From Paracentrotus lividus (lineage: Eukaryota; Echinodermata; Echinoidea; Camarodonta; Echinidae): 64,000 nt of DNA. The notes beneath the pieces were generated by a model, which made no database searches, was not told the DNA's origin, and saw nothing but the letters and a program-made list of their open reading frames with translations. A program made the translations under genes and the position numbers. The stretch spans positions 23,944,957 to 24,008,956 of the forward strand of contig CALNVZ010003426.1 in the NCBI GenBank assembly GCA_940671915.1, in the 5' to 3' direction. This document shows positions 1-12,485 of this stretch, piece after piece (within the stretch, counting starts at the first letter, position 1; every line of letters begins with the position of its first letter).

Positions 1-83
1 GTAATGAGCGGCTTTAAAAGTATATGAATGTGCGTCCCTGTGCCCCTGCCTTGATCCGTACTGCAGACCTGTCAAAACTCCTC

Positions 84-641
84 TTTTGTGGGGGGGCAGT
101 GGCGAATTAGAAGTGGATCAAAATTATTTCAGATTTTGGCAGACCCAGTTTTTTTTTTTTTACTACGTCACGCCAGACCGTGCGAGCAAAAACCTACATC
201 AATTTTTACACGTCAAGTTTACCAAGCGATTAAGGGGGGGGGTCAGCGGGAGCGGCCCCATACCAAAAATTTAGAAAAAGTTCCTTTATTTGGGGCCTTG
301 GGCCCTTCTCCCTGGTATTTATTTTTTTTATTTATTTTTTTTATTTTTTATTTTTTGCTTTTTAAGATCCATGATTGATGACAAACCAAGTAATGTCTTA
401 TCCCTACCTCTATGGGTGATGATCTTTTGGCTTGCAATGACCCAACAAAACGCATGTCTACCCCCCCCCCCTCCCCCGCCCCCCCCCCCCCCCTTATCAC
501 TCGACCAACCGTGAGTGAAAAACATGATGTACGTTTTTGCTTTTCTGGCGTGACGGTATAGGGAAAACGTGTGCATGCCAAATCGAAATTCTAATTGGGC
601 TCCCAATGTAATTCCCCATGTAACTGCACCCCCCCCCTCGG
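84..641. repeat. Imperfect foldback element
   Basis: The left side starts with a G run followed by CAGT near position 89. The right side ends with ACTGCACCCCCCC near 620-635. The arms match imperfectly as inverted repeats, for example TACGTCACGCCAGA around 166-181 and its complement TCTGGCGTGACGGTA around 543-557. The interior holds T-runs and a poly-C tract. No coding signal was seen. The boundaries are approximate. Confidence 0.45.
461..493. repeat. Poly-C tract
   Basis: A nearly pure C run is broken only by one T and one G. It lies inside the foldback element and is likely length-variable. Confidence 0.9.
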
Positions 642-811
642 GACTTTCGACAGGGCGCAAGGACGCACATTCCTATACTTTGAAAGCCGTCATGAGCTGT
701 ACATGTTAAATACATCATTTATTTAAGAGCGTTACATTGCCCGGTATACGAGTGTCCTCTCTTCCCTTTCGAATGTCTTTGTTCTGGCTCCGCACGCAAA
801 ACGGAAAAAGG

Positions 812-2250
812 AAAAGGAAATATAGGTTTTCCCGCTCGATTTCATCTTTCCTTCACTCAATTTCACATTTGGATCAAACGATTTAACGCAAGTTGCGATC
901 GCGCTAACGCATCGTCAATCAAATTCATTTTTATTCACTCAAATTCCCTATATTTGCAAACGATTCTACATAGCATTAGTGCGAATTCACATTAGGAGCA
1001 TACAATTTCATGAATATGCACTCATTTTTAATTTACAGCTGGCTTCGACATAATTTGTCTTCCTTCGTTCAAACAAATTCACGAATAGGCAATCTGATTG
1101 TAAATAAGTGCATACAATTTTAAAATTTAGTGATACTTCAGTAAAAGCTTATGATGGTATCTCACTTATCATTAGACGGATTTAAGACTAGTTTGGGGCA
1201 GTTTTGAGACGGTTTTGAAACAGTTGAGGAGACGTTTGGAAGACGTCTCAGAGATGTTTGGCCGAGTCTCCGCACCGTTTCATGAGTCCCAGAAAATCGA
1301 ACATTCTTCAAACTATGAAATTTTTCGTCGCGAAGGAAAAATTATCGGGGACGTCGAGTCGCAGAGACGTCTCCGCGAAGTGAGATACTTATCATTTCGA
1401 GGTTCTTACAGTCGTGTAAAATAGCATTTTTGTTTATTATTTTTTTTATTTTTTTTTTTACAAGCCTTTATGCTGAGATGCCTTGCTCGTTAGGAGATTG
1501 ATGGCTAGAAATTTTCAACCATAATGATCAGAGGGATTTTCAAGAACAAAGTATTTATTGTTCTTGTAATAAACTGTCGTATTGTAATGATACAAGATTA
1601 ATGCACATCCAGAAAAATTACAAACACTGTCTAGTCTGACGATTTCATGTTTTATCATTCGTACGCTGTATGACTGACTCATATTTGGTTTTGAGTGCTA
1701 TAGTTTATGTGTTCAATTTCAAAATTAAAGATAGAAAAATCCAATACAAATAATTTAAAAGTAGAAACTCGATTGAACATTGAGAATTTTGTACTTGGTA
1801 TAAGATAACGAAATGGGAGATTATCTCCATAATCTCACTCTTAAAAATGAGGTGCGTATATGGTCATATTCCTGAAAATTAAAGAGTTTAATTAAGTTAA
1901 GTGCACAAAGTAGGAAATAGATTTCCTATTAATGAAATTGTTTGCCCCAAAGCACGCCCGTCGCCGTTTCTTTTTAAATTGAATGAACGAATCGGGATAT
2001 TGGTGCATGAAATTGAGAATTGAATGAAAATATAGTGAATTCGTTTGCACCGAACAAAAATGTTAGTGCCGATAAATGAAACTGAGTACACCAAACGAAA
2101 ATCTGCGTGCACGTAAATGAAATGCCTTGCTCGAATTGAAAATTTGTATGATCCAACCGGCACGAAAGCGGCAGCTGCGTGAATTTGAATGCACATAAAT
2201 GAAATAGAGTGAGGAAATGATGAACTTGAACGGGAAAACCTATATTAAAC
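812..2250. repeat. Diverged inverted-repeat element
   Basis: AATATAGGTTTTCCCG near 819-834 is mirrored by CGGGAAAACCTATATT at 2231-2246. The flanking 200-300 bases on each side (TTTCAT, AATTCAC and TTCACTCAA phrases) are degraded inverted copies of one another. A GAGACG-type MITE sits in the middle. This looks like an old foldback or MITE-like element with no detectable gene. Confidence 0.4.
1154..1392. mobile_element. GAGACG-family MITE, diverged copy
   Basis: It begins GGTATCTCACTTATCATTAG and ends CGTCTCCGCGAAGTGAGATAC, in inverted orientation. The interior carries repeated GAGACG/CGTCTC and the phrase TTTCATGAGTC found in the other copies at 7896, 38449, 48210, 48433 and 48928. This copy is degraded and has no clear target duplication. 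Confidence 0.6.
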
Positions 2251-2424
2251 GGTACTATCAGATAATTCGTTTGTCTGTTTTGGAAACGGAAAAACGAAAA
2301 AAGGAAATCAAAAGAGGTGTTCAATATTCTGTTTTGTCATTACAAATCAGAATCTGTTTTTGCCCAATATTCCGTTTTTGATTTTCCGTTTCCAAAACAG
2401 AAAAACGAATTATCTGATAGTACC
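2251..2424. repeat. Hairpin / small MITE
   Basis: GGTACTATCAGATAATTCGT at 2251 is exactly mirrored by ACGAATTATCTGATAGTACC ending at 2424. The inner arms (TCTGTTTTGGAAACGGAAAA and its complement) continue the pairing. The 174-bp element is a near-complete palindrome with a short loop. Confidence 0.75.
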
Positions 2425-3974
2425 TTGATTAATATGTGATGTTATTTTTTTAATTTTTTTTTTCTAATTATTACTACTTCATGATTTTCCACTCTTCGAA
2501 GAATTGAGCTGCAAAAATGTTTGTGAAATAAAAAATGATGTTTATTAGATCTCATACATACAGGACAGTTAGTGAAAACGAAATGCACGATAGCACCGTT
2601 TTAAGAGTCACTCTGACTCTTGGGACGATTCATCAAAACAAAATTATTATTCGGAAGGTCTATTTCAAGGGAAATTCAATCTTTCAAGTCGCAATTCAAA
2701 ATTCGACAGTTTAAAGATTTGTTGTAACGGTCACGCATCTAGAGTCTCATAAGAGACCTATATAATTAGTATTATTAAAACTATACCTCAACTTTAATCA
2801 TCCTTTTCATTGCATCATATCTTACCAATGTGGTTCTAGGGGGCCTTATAATAATTGCGACATGTAATAATACCAACAATTCTTAACTTGGTAGTAATAA
2901 CATGGACTTGTAAAGTTTTGATTTTATATCTCTAGAATTCTTATCGAGAAACACTGGCGAAATTGGAGCTCCCGGATATACCTCGAAATCTACGCAAAAG
3001 AATGTTGCAATCGCCTTTACAATCGACACTACCTATCTTATTTCAGGTCCTAAAGGGACAAATCCGTTGAAAGATACCACTTTTTAGCCAGTCAGACAGC
3101 TTGAACTTGCCCCCCGGTCGTTAAGCACGATAGGCCTACGTTTTTTTTCTCCGAATTGTGCACTGTGTTAGGGAATTCCCATCCCAAAGAGGACCTCTTT
3201 TTCCTTTCATTGTCTTCTCTCTTTTAAAGAAAGTTTTTAATGGAACTAAAGAGATTTCGGTAACAGTTTTGAAACTGAAACTAAATGATTTATCTGTTTT
3301 GCCAGATGTACATCTGTTCATTTGGTAATACATGGTACTTGCTGATAAGATCGAAATGATAAGATCATTATATATCTACTTCATTTTATTCGATATAATT
3401 ATTTTGCTCAGATGAGTCCTTTATCAAGAGACTTAAATCATTTCTTTCTGGTTTGTTATAACATTATCTCTTATCTATATGGCTTTTCAACCATATATAA
3501 CAAATCATTTAACATAATATGTAGGAAATTATATTCATATTGGTTGTTTACTAGGCATATTTGCTCCTGGTATGATGACATATTTCAATCAACCTTATGT
3601 AAAAATTTATTATGTCTGCGAACCGTTTTTCATAAATTTATATAGATCTTTTAATCATATTTTTGCAATGAATTATCAGTTATCAATATAAAAATTCATT
3701 GGGATTGAAATGTCCCTGAGCAAAATTGGACTTGTGAACCAATTCTCACTTCCAAAGATATCAATTTAATGCCTTTTTTTACGTTGAGGAGAAACGATGA
3801 AATTTACAACTTCCACAATCAACTATAAAACATTCTAATGCACCTACGATAAACTTAGCTCTTTGCTTCGAGAGAGAGTACACTGATATCTGGAGAATGC
3901 TGTTGCATAGCAACTGCACGCACGTATTAGTCTGTAAACACATGCTCTGATTCGAAACATTAACAAATAAGGCG
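2425..3974. other. No gene seen; AT-rich
   Basis: Open frames are short and without recognisable domains. A TAGGCCTA palindrome is at 3131-3138. There is no strong repeat structure. Confidence 0.5.
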
Positions 3975-4468
3975 AAGATTGAATACATATCATCATAAAT
4001 TCAAGGTAAAAATTGAATACGTATCATCATAATCATTCAAGGTGAAGAATGAATACATATCATCATATTCAAGGTGAAGATTGAATACATATTATTATGA
4101 TATTCAAGGTGAAGATTGAATACATATCATAATTATTCAAGGTGAGGATTGAATACATATTCAAGGTGAAGATTGAAAACATGTCATCATATTCAACGTG
4201 AAGATTGAATACATATTATGATATTCAAGGTGAAGATTGAATACATATTATGATATTGAAGGTGAAGATTGAATACATATCATCATAATCATTCAAGGTG
4301 AAGATTGAATACATATTATGATATTCAAGGTGAAGATTGAATACATATTATGATATCAAAGGTGAAGATTGAATACATATTATGATATTCAAGGTGAAGA
4401 TTCAATACATATTATGATATCAAAGGTGAAGATTGAATACATATTATGATATTCAAGGTGAAGCTTGA
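3975..4468. repeat. About 32-bp minisatellite
   Basis: About 15 imperfect head-to-tail copies are built on GATTGAATACATAT followed by CATCATA or TATGATA and then TTCAAGGTGAA. Unit length varies from about 22 to 38 bp because the ATCATAAT spacer expands and contracts. The array is non-coding in every frame. Confidence 0.9.
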
Positions 4469-5114
4469 ACCCCTAATAGTAGCCTGAGATGTTGTTGGAT
4501 TGGTTTTAATGGCGAAAGTCATCTAATGTTGAATTTTCACGCTTAATTGACATAGTCGATTTTAGTCTTGTAGACTGCACTACGGTTTTACATCATGGGA
4601 TCAGAAATGTATAAGAAAATTTAAAAAAAAACACGAAAAATGTCACTGTGACCCATCACCAGCTCTAGGCTATATTTCATCTAATACACACTTGGTCTAA
4701 TATTGCCAATTCGTCTAATTACCAAATGGTCTTGTACTTCTTTTTACCTCACGATAAAAATAAAAATGTTATAACGCGGAGTTGTGCCATTTTTATTTCT
4801 ACGGCCGCCGTAGTGATTAAGTCTTTGTTTGCCATTAATGCCAATATGCACCGTGCAAAACCTGCCGACAGGCACAGACAATAGGAACCAATAAGCGAAG
4901 TGACTATTTGCATAATTACCATTTGATGTTAGCCATAACGGAACCCTTTTATCTCCTGTACATTCCGACAGGGAATTTTACGTAGATTGGCATTATTGTC
5001 ATAGGATATAAAAAATAAAAGTAATAAAAATACGGCGACCAGAAGGACCCCGTAAGTTGACCTTGCGTCATCACTTCAATAGCTCCAAGGCTTCCCCATT
5101 TTTTCTGTCTGAAT
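4469..5114. other. No gene seen
   Basis: AT-rich sequence. Positions 4690-4740 contain short phrases (GGTCTAATATTGCC, CGTCTAATTACCA) of a dispersed 20-22-bp motif also present near 16540-16680 and 20230-20345. Confidence 0.45.
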
Positions 5115-5118
5115 TATA

Positions 5119-6809
5119 CACAACAAAAAAAGTAAGTCCCCCCTTAATAAAATTGGTATAACTTTTTAAGCAAGAGGAATTTTACGAATTTTATTACATG
5201 TGCTTGTAGGTAATTTTATCAGCTTCCATTTTAGTGAATATTACTGAAATTCGTTAAGTCATGCTTCAATGAGCACAGTCAAAAGGCAAAAAATGTCACT
5301 TTTCAAAAATCACAAGGTTAGTTTCATAACTTTAATTCAATAATATCGGAACAAATTCAAACTTTTCAACAAAAGATGTGTTCAGAAGGCTTGTTGTACT
5401 TAATTTCTAACACATCAAAAGACTTTTGGATTAAATTTCACAGTTGGATGAGCATGAGGTAAAATTTGCAAAAACTGCACCTTTTACACATTTTTACTTT
5501 GAAAAATTATTGATTATGACGGAATTTGCAATCTGGAAGAGTGTTTTAAACAATATCAATCAATTCACGGTTGAATGAACACTTAATAAAAACAAAAGAG
5601 AATATTTTTAAATTTGTTAGGTAAGTATTGTTCCCTTTTGTGTGATGAAAATCATTTAATAAACAATGTTTTGTTATATGTATGTCAAATAATTTTTTTT
5701 CAAATCATGCTATGGCATTTTATCAAAAATTCACGCTTCAATGAACACGTGATACGTGAAAAGCCATTTTGTCGTTTGTGGACTAAAATTCAATTGCTTA
5801 CTTTGGACAATTGTCACTGACCTTCTTGGATAGTTCATTCGATTTGAGTTTCACGAAAATTTCAGTGTTTTATGCTTCAGTGAGCAGAAGATATTAAAAA
5901 AATATGGAAATAAGAAGAAATTTCAGAGCTTTATCCCTTCCTCGTGCCTTATCAGATTCTCAATTTAGCGTTTGTTCCTGTAAGTTAGTACCACCATGAA
6001 GTTGTGTGCCAAGTTTCGTGAAAAAACTCTCAGTATAAAAAATTATCAATGAAATTAAGACGAATTTCAATTTTGTTGACATTTTGATTTTCTCTCCATT
6101 GACATTGTGTACAATTTCAAGGCAAAAACAAACCCCGAATCAACATCCTGGAACTTTTTAACAATAAGGTGTTGAGCAATAACATTTGGCAGTTATGTTT
6201 ATACACTCATCGACTAACTTATGTGCGAACATGAGATAAAACCGTAGCGTAATGCATAAATAAACACACATTAAAGGCAAATTTGTCATTACAAAAGTCA
6301 CAAAACTCACCTTTAAAGTGTGCTCGCTCGTCCATGACACGACGAATAGTGCTCATGTTCTCACAAAATGTGTCGATCATGTTAATGATAATATCTGATG
6401 GCAATTCCCTAAATAAAAAGTTGGATTTTATCATTTTTAGAGGTCTAAACATAATTCTTAAAATTGTGCTCACTCATCCATGAAAAATAGTGCAATGTAT
6501 CGGGATTGGTGTTGGATGGTCAAATTTTGGATGATAAAACCACCCAAACAATTCAACACAAGGTAAAAAGAAAATTTTAGAAAATTGTTATTTTTACAGA
6601 CCAAAAAATGACCCTTGTGACTTCTGAAAATGTCCATTTTTGCTTTAAACGTTGATCATTCATGCATGTCTCAGGGGATCGATGTCATTTTTTTCACAGA
6701 AGGTACTCAATAAGTGTACAAAACCCCCCTCCCAAATTATTTGGCTCAAAACAATCCCATTCAAAAGTTACATCATTTTGATTAGGGGGGGACTTACTTT
6801 TTTGTTGTG
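5119..6809. mobile_element. TA-flanked inverted-repeat element (Tc1/mariner-like, non-autonomous)
   Basis: The left end TA-CACAACAAAAAAAGTAAGTC at 5117 is mirrored by GACTTACTTTTTTGTTGTG-TA ending at 6811. TA flanks fit a Tc1/mariner-type target duplication. The arms are only partly symmetric beyond the ends. No transposase frame was recognised. The interior holds at least four copies of an ATGCTTCAATGAGCAC-like motif (5261, 5566, 5732, 5872). Confidence 0.65.
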
Positions 6810-6814
6810 TATAG

Positions 6815-7892
6815 AAATGCGTATTGAGCTACCGTAACATAACCTATTATGCATCATAAAAATATGGGGAACCTCTACGACAAACACACGTGACCACACG
6901 TCCAACGTACGGTCGCCGTGGAATCTTTAGAGTCGGCATGGCTTCGGCATGTCTAGACCAGTTTACTAACATATTCAAATTTTATGCATACTTTTTAAAC
7001 AAGGGTTGTCCTTGACAACCTGAAAGTTTGCCAGAGGCTTGCCCGACATACCAACAACTAATGTATGCAAACTTGATTCCATGTATTGTAGTTCATTCTT
7101 TTATTACAGGTTGTTTGAATGCCTTGTTACTATATGTCGTCAGGAAAAAGTATATAATTATAAAATTATTATGTTAGTAAATTGGTCTATTGCTAATTAA
7201 GACGCCGGCCCGGCAAATCAAAAATAGGGAAAGCGTACGCCGACCATTGACGATTGATTGTCTGCGGACGCCACAAAATAATATTTGCTGATACTCGCCG
7301 TACAGCAAATTTAAAAAAAAAATCCATCAATCTATATTATTCCGTGCAAACATTGTCTACTTCGATGTGAACTATTTAAATGCTTATTTTGTTTGTGTAC
7401 AAGCGCATGCATTTCCATGCTCACCTTGACCCGAATTCACAAACGCAGTTTATAGCCCGGGTTATATTTTGTCCACCGTTTTCCATACAGCCTCGTGTTT
7501 AACGGCGGACAATCTTAGTTCGTGGATCATGTAAATTAGGAACATTGGACAAAATTATATTGGAAACGATAGACAAAGATAGGCCTATAGAATAATTGTA
7601 GACGGTCTATGCTTGTATTGTACTGCGTTCGTGCATTTTAGTGCCCTTTAATAGAGAGATTGCAAAGAATGTATTCGCTTCCGATATGGCTGCGTTTAAA
7701 AGGATATCCTATATTTTGTCAGACAACCAATAAGGCTCGTCTTTCAGTTTCCTACATTTACTTAAAGGTCAATTCCCTGGTTTGCATGGACATACAATAT
7801 GCGAAGACTTTAACATACAAGCAAAAATATTCCAATTAAGAGAAAATATTAGAATTTTAAGATCAATTTCTACGAACGCCTGTCTTGCAACA
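6815..7892. other. No gene seen; AT-rich
   Basis: Only short incidental open frames are present. A TAGGCCTA palindrome is at 7580-7587. Confidence 0.45.
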
Positions 7893-7895
7893 TTA

Positions 7896-8157
7896 TGGTG
7901 GTATCTCACTTTCCATGAGACCAGTTTGAGACTACTTTGCGACTCCATCAAGGAGACGGCTCCTGAGTATATTTGCGACCTCTCGGAGATATCTCCCTAA
8001 CGTCTCCTGAATCTCCACGACTCTCACGAGTCACAGGAAAATCGAATACTTTATGATATTTTTTCCAGTCGCGGAGACGTCTCGGAGACTGTTGGGACTG
8101 GCGCGACTCATTCGTCGCGGGAGTTTCTGAGACGTCTCCTCATCTAAGATACCACCT
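7896..8157. mobile_element. GAGACG-family MITE, diverged copy
   Basis: It begins GGTGGTATCTCACTTTCCATGA after TTAT and ends CTAAGATACCACC before TTTTAA. The interior is rich in GAGACG/CGTCTC and contains the TCACGAGTCACAGGAAAATCG phrase shared in part with the 1154 copy. The termini match the better-preserved copies at 48433 and 48928. Confidence 0.65.
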
Positions 8158-8159
8158 TT

Positions 8160-8649
8160 TAATAGTCATTGCAATGTCACGCCAAAAATGACCAGCTGTA
8201 AGGTCGTCATTGGTACCCTTTATTAAAGAAGATAAATGACGGAATGTCGACGACTGTCACTTGAAATCAATAGCCGTGTTCATGTCAGTGCATGAAATCA
8301 TATTTCATTCAAATGTTACTATCATGTCCGAACCCCGTGCCGAATCTGTGAGGAATTGGTTTGCAACTGATGGTTACTCCCTTTAATGTTATACAATTAA
8401 TGATGGTGTAAGAAAAAAGAAATTAGATATGAGATCCCTGGGAAATGATTATTACAAAAGCAGGCAAAATTTAATTAGGTAATTGTAGGTTTGTTATTGT
8501 TTTTGTTTTTTGTTTCATAATTTGGGGCATTTATACAACTGAGCCGTCAGGTAAATTTATCCAACATTGGGATATTATATATAACAATGGTAATGAATAA
8601 TTATAAAAAATAATACCAGTTTTTTATGAAGCGCTCTACCAGTTATGAC
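8160..8649. other. No gene seen
   Basis: AT-rich spacer with a T-rich stretch near 8490-8515. No domain or repeat was recognised. Confidence 0.4.
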
Positions 8650-8652
8650 TAA

Positions 8653-8903
8653 TGCGGCGGTCACAACTCGCCGTACCTTCAACGTGCAACTCCCTACGAT
8701 GGATTTCGTAGAAAATTCGTGCAGCGGAGGTACCTCGCAGGTACAATGCACGTACGATGTACAGAAGGTTTTTACAATACCCTTACTACAGAAACGCAGG
8801 AATCGCAGAAGTTGACACAGGACCTGTGCGTGCATTGTACATGCAACGCAGGCTACGTTGATGGCACGTGCCCCGTAGCCTACGACGAGTTGTGACCGCC
8901 GCA
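8653..8903. mobile_element. GCGGTCACAA MITE, copy A (TAA target)
   Basis: The ends are TGCGGCGGTCACAACTCG and its exact complement CGAGTTGTGACCGCCGCA. Both sides are flanked by TAA (8650-8652 and 8904-8906). This is the 3-bp TWA duplication expected for PIF/Harbinger-type elements. It has no coding capacity and is about 95% identical by eye to copy B at 9008. Confidence 0.85.
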
Positions 8904-9007
8904 TAAAGCGCTTAAAGTATTACCCCTGTACATAGATTCATACGATCTCGCACTCAAACCCGCCTCACACTGCGACGCGATTTTTTAACAAAATGGCATT
9001 CAATTTA

Positions 9008-9257
9008 TGCGGCGGTCACAACTCGCCGTACCTTCGACGTGCAACTCCCTACGATGGATTTCGTAGAAAATTCGTGCAGCGGAGGTACCTCGCAGGTAGA
9101 ATGCATGTACGACGTGCAGGAAGTTTTTACAATACACTTACTACAGAAACGCAGGAATCGCAGAAGTTGACCAGGACCTGTGCGTGCGTTGTACATGCAA
9201 CGCAGGCTACGTTGATGGCACGTGCCCCGTAGCCTACGACGAGTTGTGACCGCCGCA
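9008..9257. mobile_element. GCGGTCACAA MITE, copy B
   Basis: It has the same termini and interior as copy A (CCTACGATGGATTTCGTAGA, GTACCTCGCAGGTA, CGCAGGAATCGCAGAAGTTG) in the same orientation. The left flank is TTA and the right flank begins TTTA, so the target duplication is TTA-like but not exact. Only 104 bases separate it from copy A. Confidence 0.85.
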
Positions 9258-9259
9258 TT

Positions 9260-10095
9260 TAAAAAAATTGTATGATTTGAAACTTGCTAATTCATCTTAT
9301 ATGTGAGGTTCGAAATATGTAAAGGAACAATGAAATTAAAGTGGTGTATAACTGCAAGCCTTTAACTAGGAGTAAAGGTTAAATTAGCAAGATTGCTGTG
9401 ACGTCACTGCGATATGGAAGCATTTGGAATAATATAGAAAAATTTGCAATAGCCGTTAGTTTTAATTTTAGTATTTATAGGATTGCTCACAACTTTTGAA
9501 AGTATGATTTTATATTTTTGCATGTTCATACCAAATGATATAAAACTCTTCTCAAATAAGCCAATATTTCCGCGAACAGATAGTTTCGCTATTTTTTTAC
9601 TAGTATGGGAAAATCGCGAGTGGATAATTCGAGATTTTTGTGATGTTTTAATTACTATAAATGACCTTATGTTGACTCGGAAATTTTCGCGAAGATAGAC
9701 CCGCGAAATTCGCGAAAATAAAACCACCGAAACCTAAACCTGAATATTCACAATGTGGCTCCTGAATATTCATAAACATGTCAGTGCTTGTATTGAGCTT
9801 CGTTTATATTTCATGACAAATACCAATTGTTATGACTTACAAAAAGTTGACAACCTGCAATCATAAATGTCATGATAAAGTCGCGGAAGATTGCGAAATC
9901 TATGACCAACCAACATTATGACATCGAAAAACAAAAATATAAGGTGAATACTTTTACTTTCAAATTGGATATGTCAAGGACATTTTGTATAATGTTAATA
10001 ATCGTTCAAAGTCCCATAGTTCAATGTTGTCTTTCCTATTCAATCGTGCCACGCAATGCACCCCTGGTCCTTACCTCTTGTGTAAGTTTAAAGCT
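9260..10095. other. No gene seen
   Basis: AT-rich. Positions 9560-9720 carry repeated CGCGAA/TTCGCG phrases (TTTTCGCGAAGATAGACCCG, GAAATTCGCGAAAATAAAAC). They look like a decayed repeat. Confidence 0.4.
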
Positions 10096-10101
10096 ATACT
10101 A

Positions 10102-10332
10102 CCGAGTGAGTTTTAAAAAAATGAACACTTGAAAAAAAAAATTATATAATATTTTGGAAGAGTATATTCTTCCGCATCTTTCGGTACAGTGGTGTGTGTG
10201 TTTACGCTTGGATGAACATGGCGCATTGTTTGCGAACATTTGACTTGTGTCAAAATAGGAGTGAAATCAAAACAACAAAAAAGCAACTCCATCCTAATCA
10301 AAATGGCATAACTTTTTAACGAAAAAAAAAAG
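10102..10332. mobile_element. Truncated copy of the CCGAGTGAG foldback family
   Basis: It starts CCGAGTGAGTTTTAAAA and contains TTCCGCATCTTTCGGTA, TTTACGCTTGGATGAACA and CAAAAAAGCAACTCCATC. It therefore parallels the left arm of the intact element at 28215-29058. The right arm is missing and the copy ends in an A-run. Confidence 0.65.
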
Positions 10333-10344
10333 AACAGTAACAAC

Positions 10345-10568
10345 CTTACAATTCAGACGCGTTTTGCTGGGGTATAGGATTGGGGGCCTTGGTCAGCCGG
10401 GTAAACAAAAAGGGGCCCCAAAATGAGAAAAATAGCAAAAATTGGCATTGTGGGGGCTGGCAAAATTTTATTCTTCATTCCCTGGGAAAATGGGAGAATG
10501 GGAAAAGTGAAAGCGGGTATATACAAACAATTTCAAGAAATTAAAGCCGGAGCAAAAACAGGTGCTGC
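10345..10568. mobile_element. Truncated arm of the 25259 foldback family
   Basis: The phrases GGGGCCTTGGTCAGCCGGGT, AACAAAAAGGGGCCCCAAAAT and CAAGAAATTAAAGCCGGAGC match the right arms of the elements at 25259-26254 and 29400-30411. The left arm is absent. Confidence 0.65.
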
Positions 10569-10571
10569 AGG

Positions 10572-10603
<32 letters not shown>

Positions 10604-10632
10604 ACGCGCACACACACACACACACACACACA
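10572..10632. repeat. (CA)n microsatellite
   Basis: About 30 CA units with a TACACACGCG interruption. Confidence 0.95.
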
Positions 10633-10639
10633 AAAAACT

Positions 10640-11744
10640 TTCTGACCAACAGTGTAAGTGATTTTTTATATTTTAAAAGTGTTTTTTAATTATGTTGTTA
10701 TATTTCGTTCATAACCAGAGTTATCATTTTCGTATATTCTGAAAGTTAAGAATTATCCCTTTTTCCTTCCTGAGAGCAGTAGGCCCAAATGATCATACCC
10801 AGTCATTTCTGAAACAAAAGGGGAGACAAAAGAACGAAGGCTTTAAAATGAAATTTTGGAAGATGGGAATTAGCAGTGAATAAAATCATGAGACATGTTT
10901 CAAATTTCTCCGAAAGCTGTTTTAGGTTTTGCTTATACCTTTTTGCAAATAATAATAGCCAAAAGACACAAGTGCAATGGTAAAGTAAATCACCAATACC
11001 AAGAGATGTAAAATTTGTTTTACGCCTTTGCTAAGGAGGATGCGAGCCTAAATCAGAAGTCGTGATTATCCGGCAAAATATAATAACAATTGATGCAAAA
11101 AAAAAAAAAAAGAAAAGATTGCTACAGTAAGTTACAATATTTCCCTTTATCAAATGGGTTTTCATTTTATAATTTATGAAAACAAAGTTACATATAAACA
11201 GTCTTTCCAATACAGGAGTTAATTTTCCCTAGGGACGGTAGAAATATATTTTTCTTCTCTGGGTATTGACTTTTTACTTTACCATCGAAGTATTATACAG
11301 TGGGTATTATATATACATTTGCGAAAATATATAAACGACAACATAAAACAGAGTTGGGAGAAATTTGAAACATGTTTCATGACAAATTTTTTCATTGATA
11401 ATCACTATCTCCCAAACTTTCAGTTTTTGGCCTTAGAATGGTTGTCTCCATTTTGTTCCAGAAATTGCCGGGTCTTCTTCTTCTCATAGGAATGAAAAAC
11501 CGGGACAAGTCTTACTTTTTAAAAAATATCAGAAGGGTCAACAACACTGAAATACCACATATAAATGTTTGTGAAATAAAAGCAAAAAAAAAAAAAAAAT
11601 TTTTAAAGCTATATAATCACGTTGCAATACTTTAGCGGTTGAAAACATTTTTATGTAATTAGAACATTAGGAATATTTGACTAAATCTTAAAAAAAAAAA
11701 AAAACACGAAGTTGAGCACACCATAAATTTGATTTACCACGTTC
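10640..11744. other. No gene seen; AT-rich
   Basis: Contains A-runs at about 11098-11112, 11583-11599 and 11691-11704. Open frames are short and unrecognised. Confidence 0.45.
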
Positions 11745-12314
11745 TTATGCTACGTTCACACAGAACCGAGAGCTGAGTACGAGTTTGCGCGAGTTGTGGC
11801 GAGTTGATTTTTGAGGGACTCGCGAGAACTCGCGCTTCAACTCTTGAATAACTCTCCATAACTCGCCGCAGCTCGGCACAACTCTTTACAACTCGCATTG
11901 ACTCTTTGCAACTCGGCACAAGCTCGCGCAATGTTTAAAATTTCAAAAATCAGTCAAGCTCTTGAGAACTCTTGAATGACTCGGTCAAACTCGGGACAAC
12001 TCGTAGTAGACTCGCACAACTCGTGAGAGACTCGTAAGAGACTCTTTGCAACTCGCGACAATCGAGGTAATTGCATAAAACCATAAATTTCAATACACGA
12101 GTTACCGCGATTCTAGTGCGAGCAACTGAGAGTTCTGTGCGAGCAACTGAGAGCTCTGTACAAGCTCACCGAGTCTATGGCGAGTTATAGCGAGTACGAA
12201 TAATTGGGGTTTATCACGTGGTTCAGTTTGGCGCGAAAACAATCACGTACACATGCGCGTATTCTGGGGTGGGGGCTTTACGGGCCCGGGCCCCGGGGGC
12301 GCGCAAGGGGCACC

Positions 12315-12472
12315 GAAAGAGGAAGAAAAAGGGAGAAAGGAAGGGAAAAAAGAAAGAAGAAAAAGGTGGGGAAAAAGAAAGGGAAAAAGGGGAAAAGAGA
12401 AAGGGAAAAAAGGGGGAAAAGAGGAAGGAAAAAGAGAGAGAGAGAGAGAGTAAGGAAAAGGGAGGGGGAGGG
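12315..12472. repeat. Polypurine tract
   Basis: About 155 bases are almost only A and G on the + strand. The tract ends in a (GA)n stretch near 12436-12450, and the rare interruptions are single T bases. It is a candidate for triplex-prone DNA. Confidence 0.85.
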
Positions 12473-12485
12473 GCCACCCTTAAAA

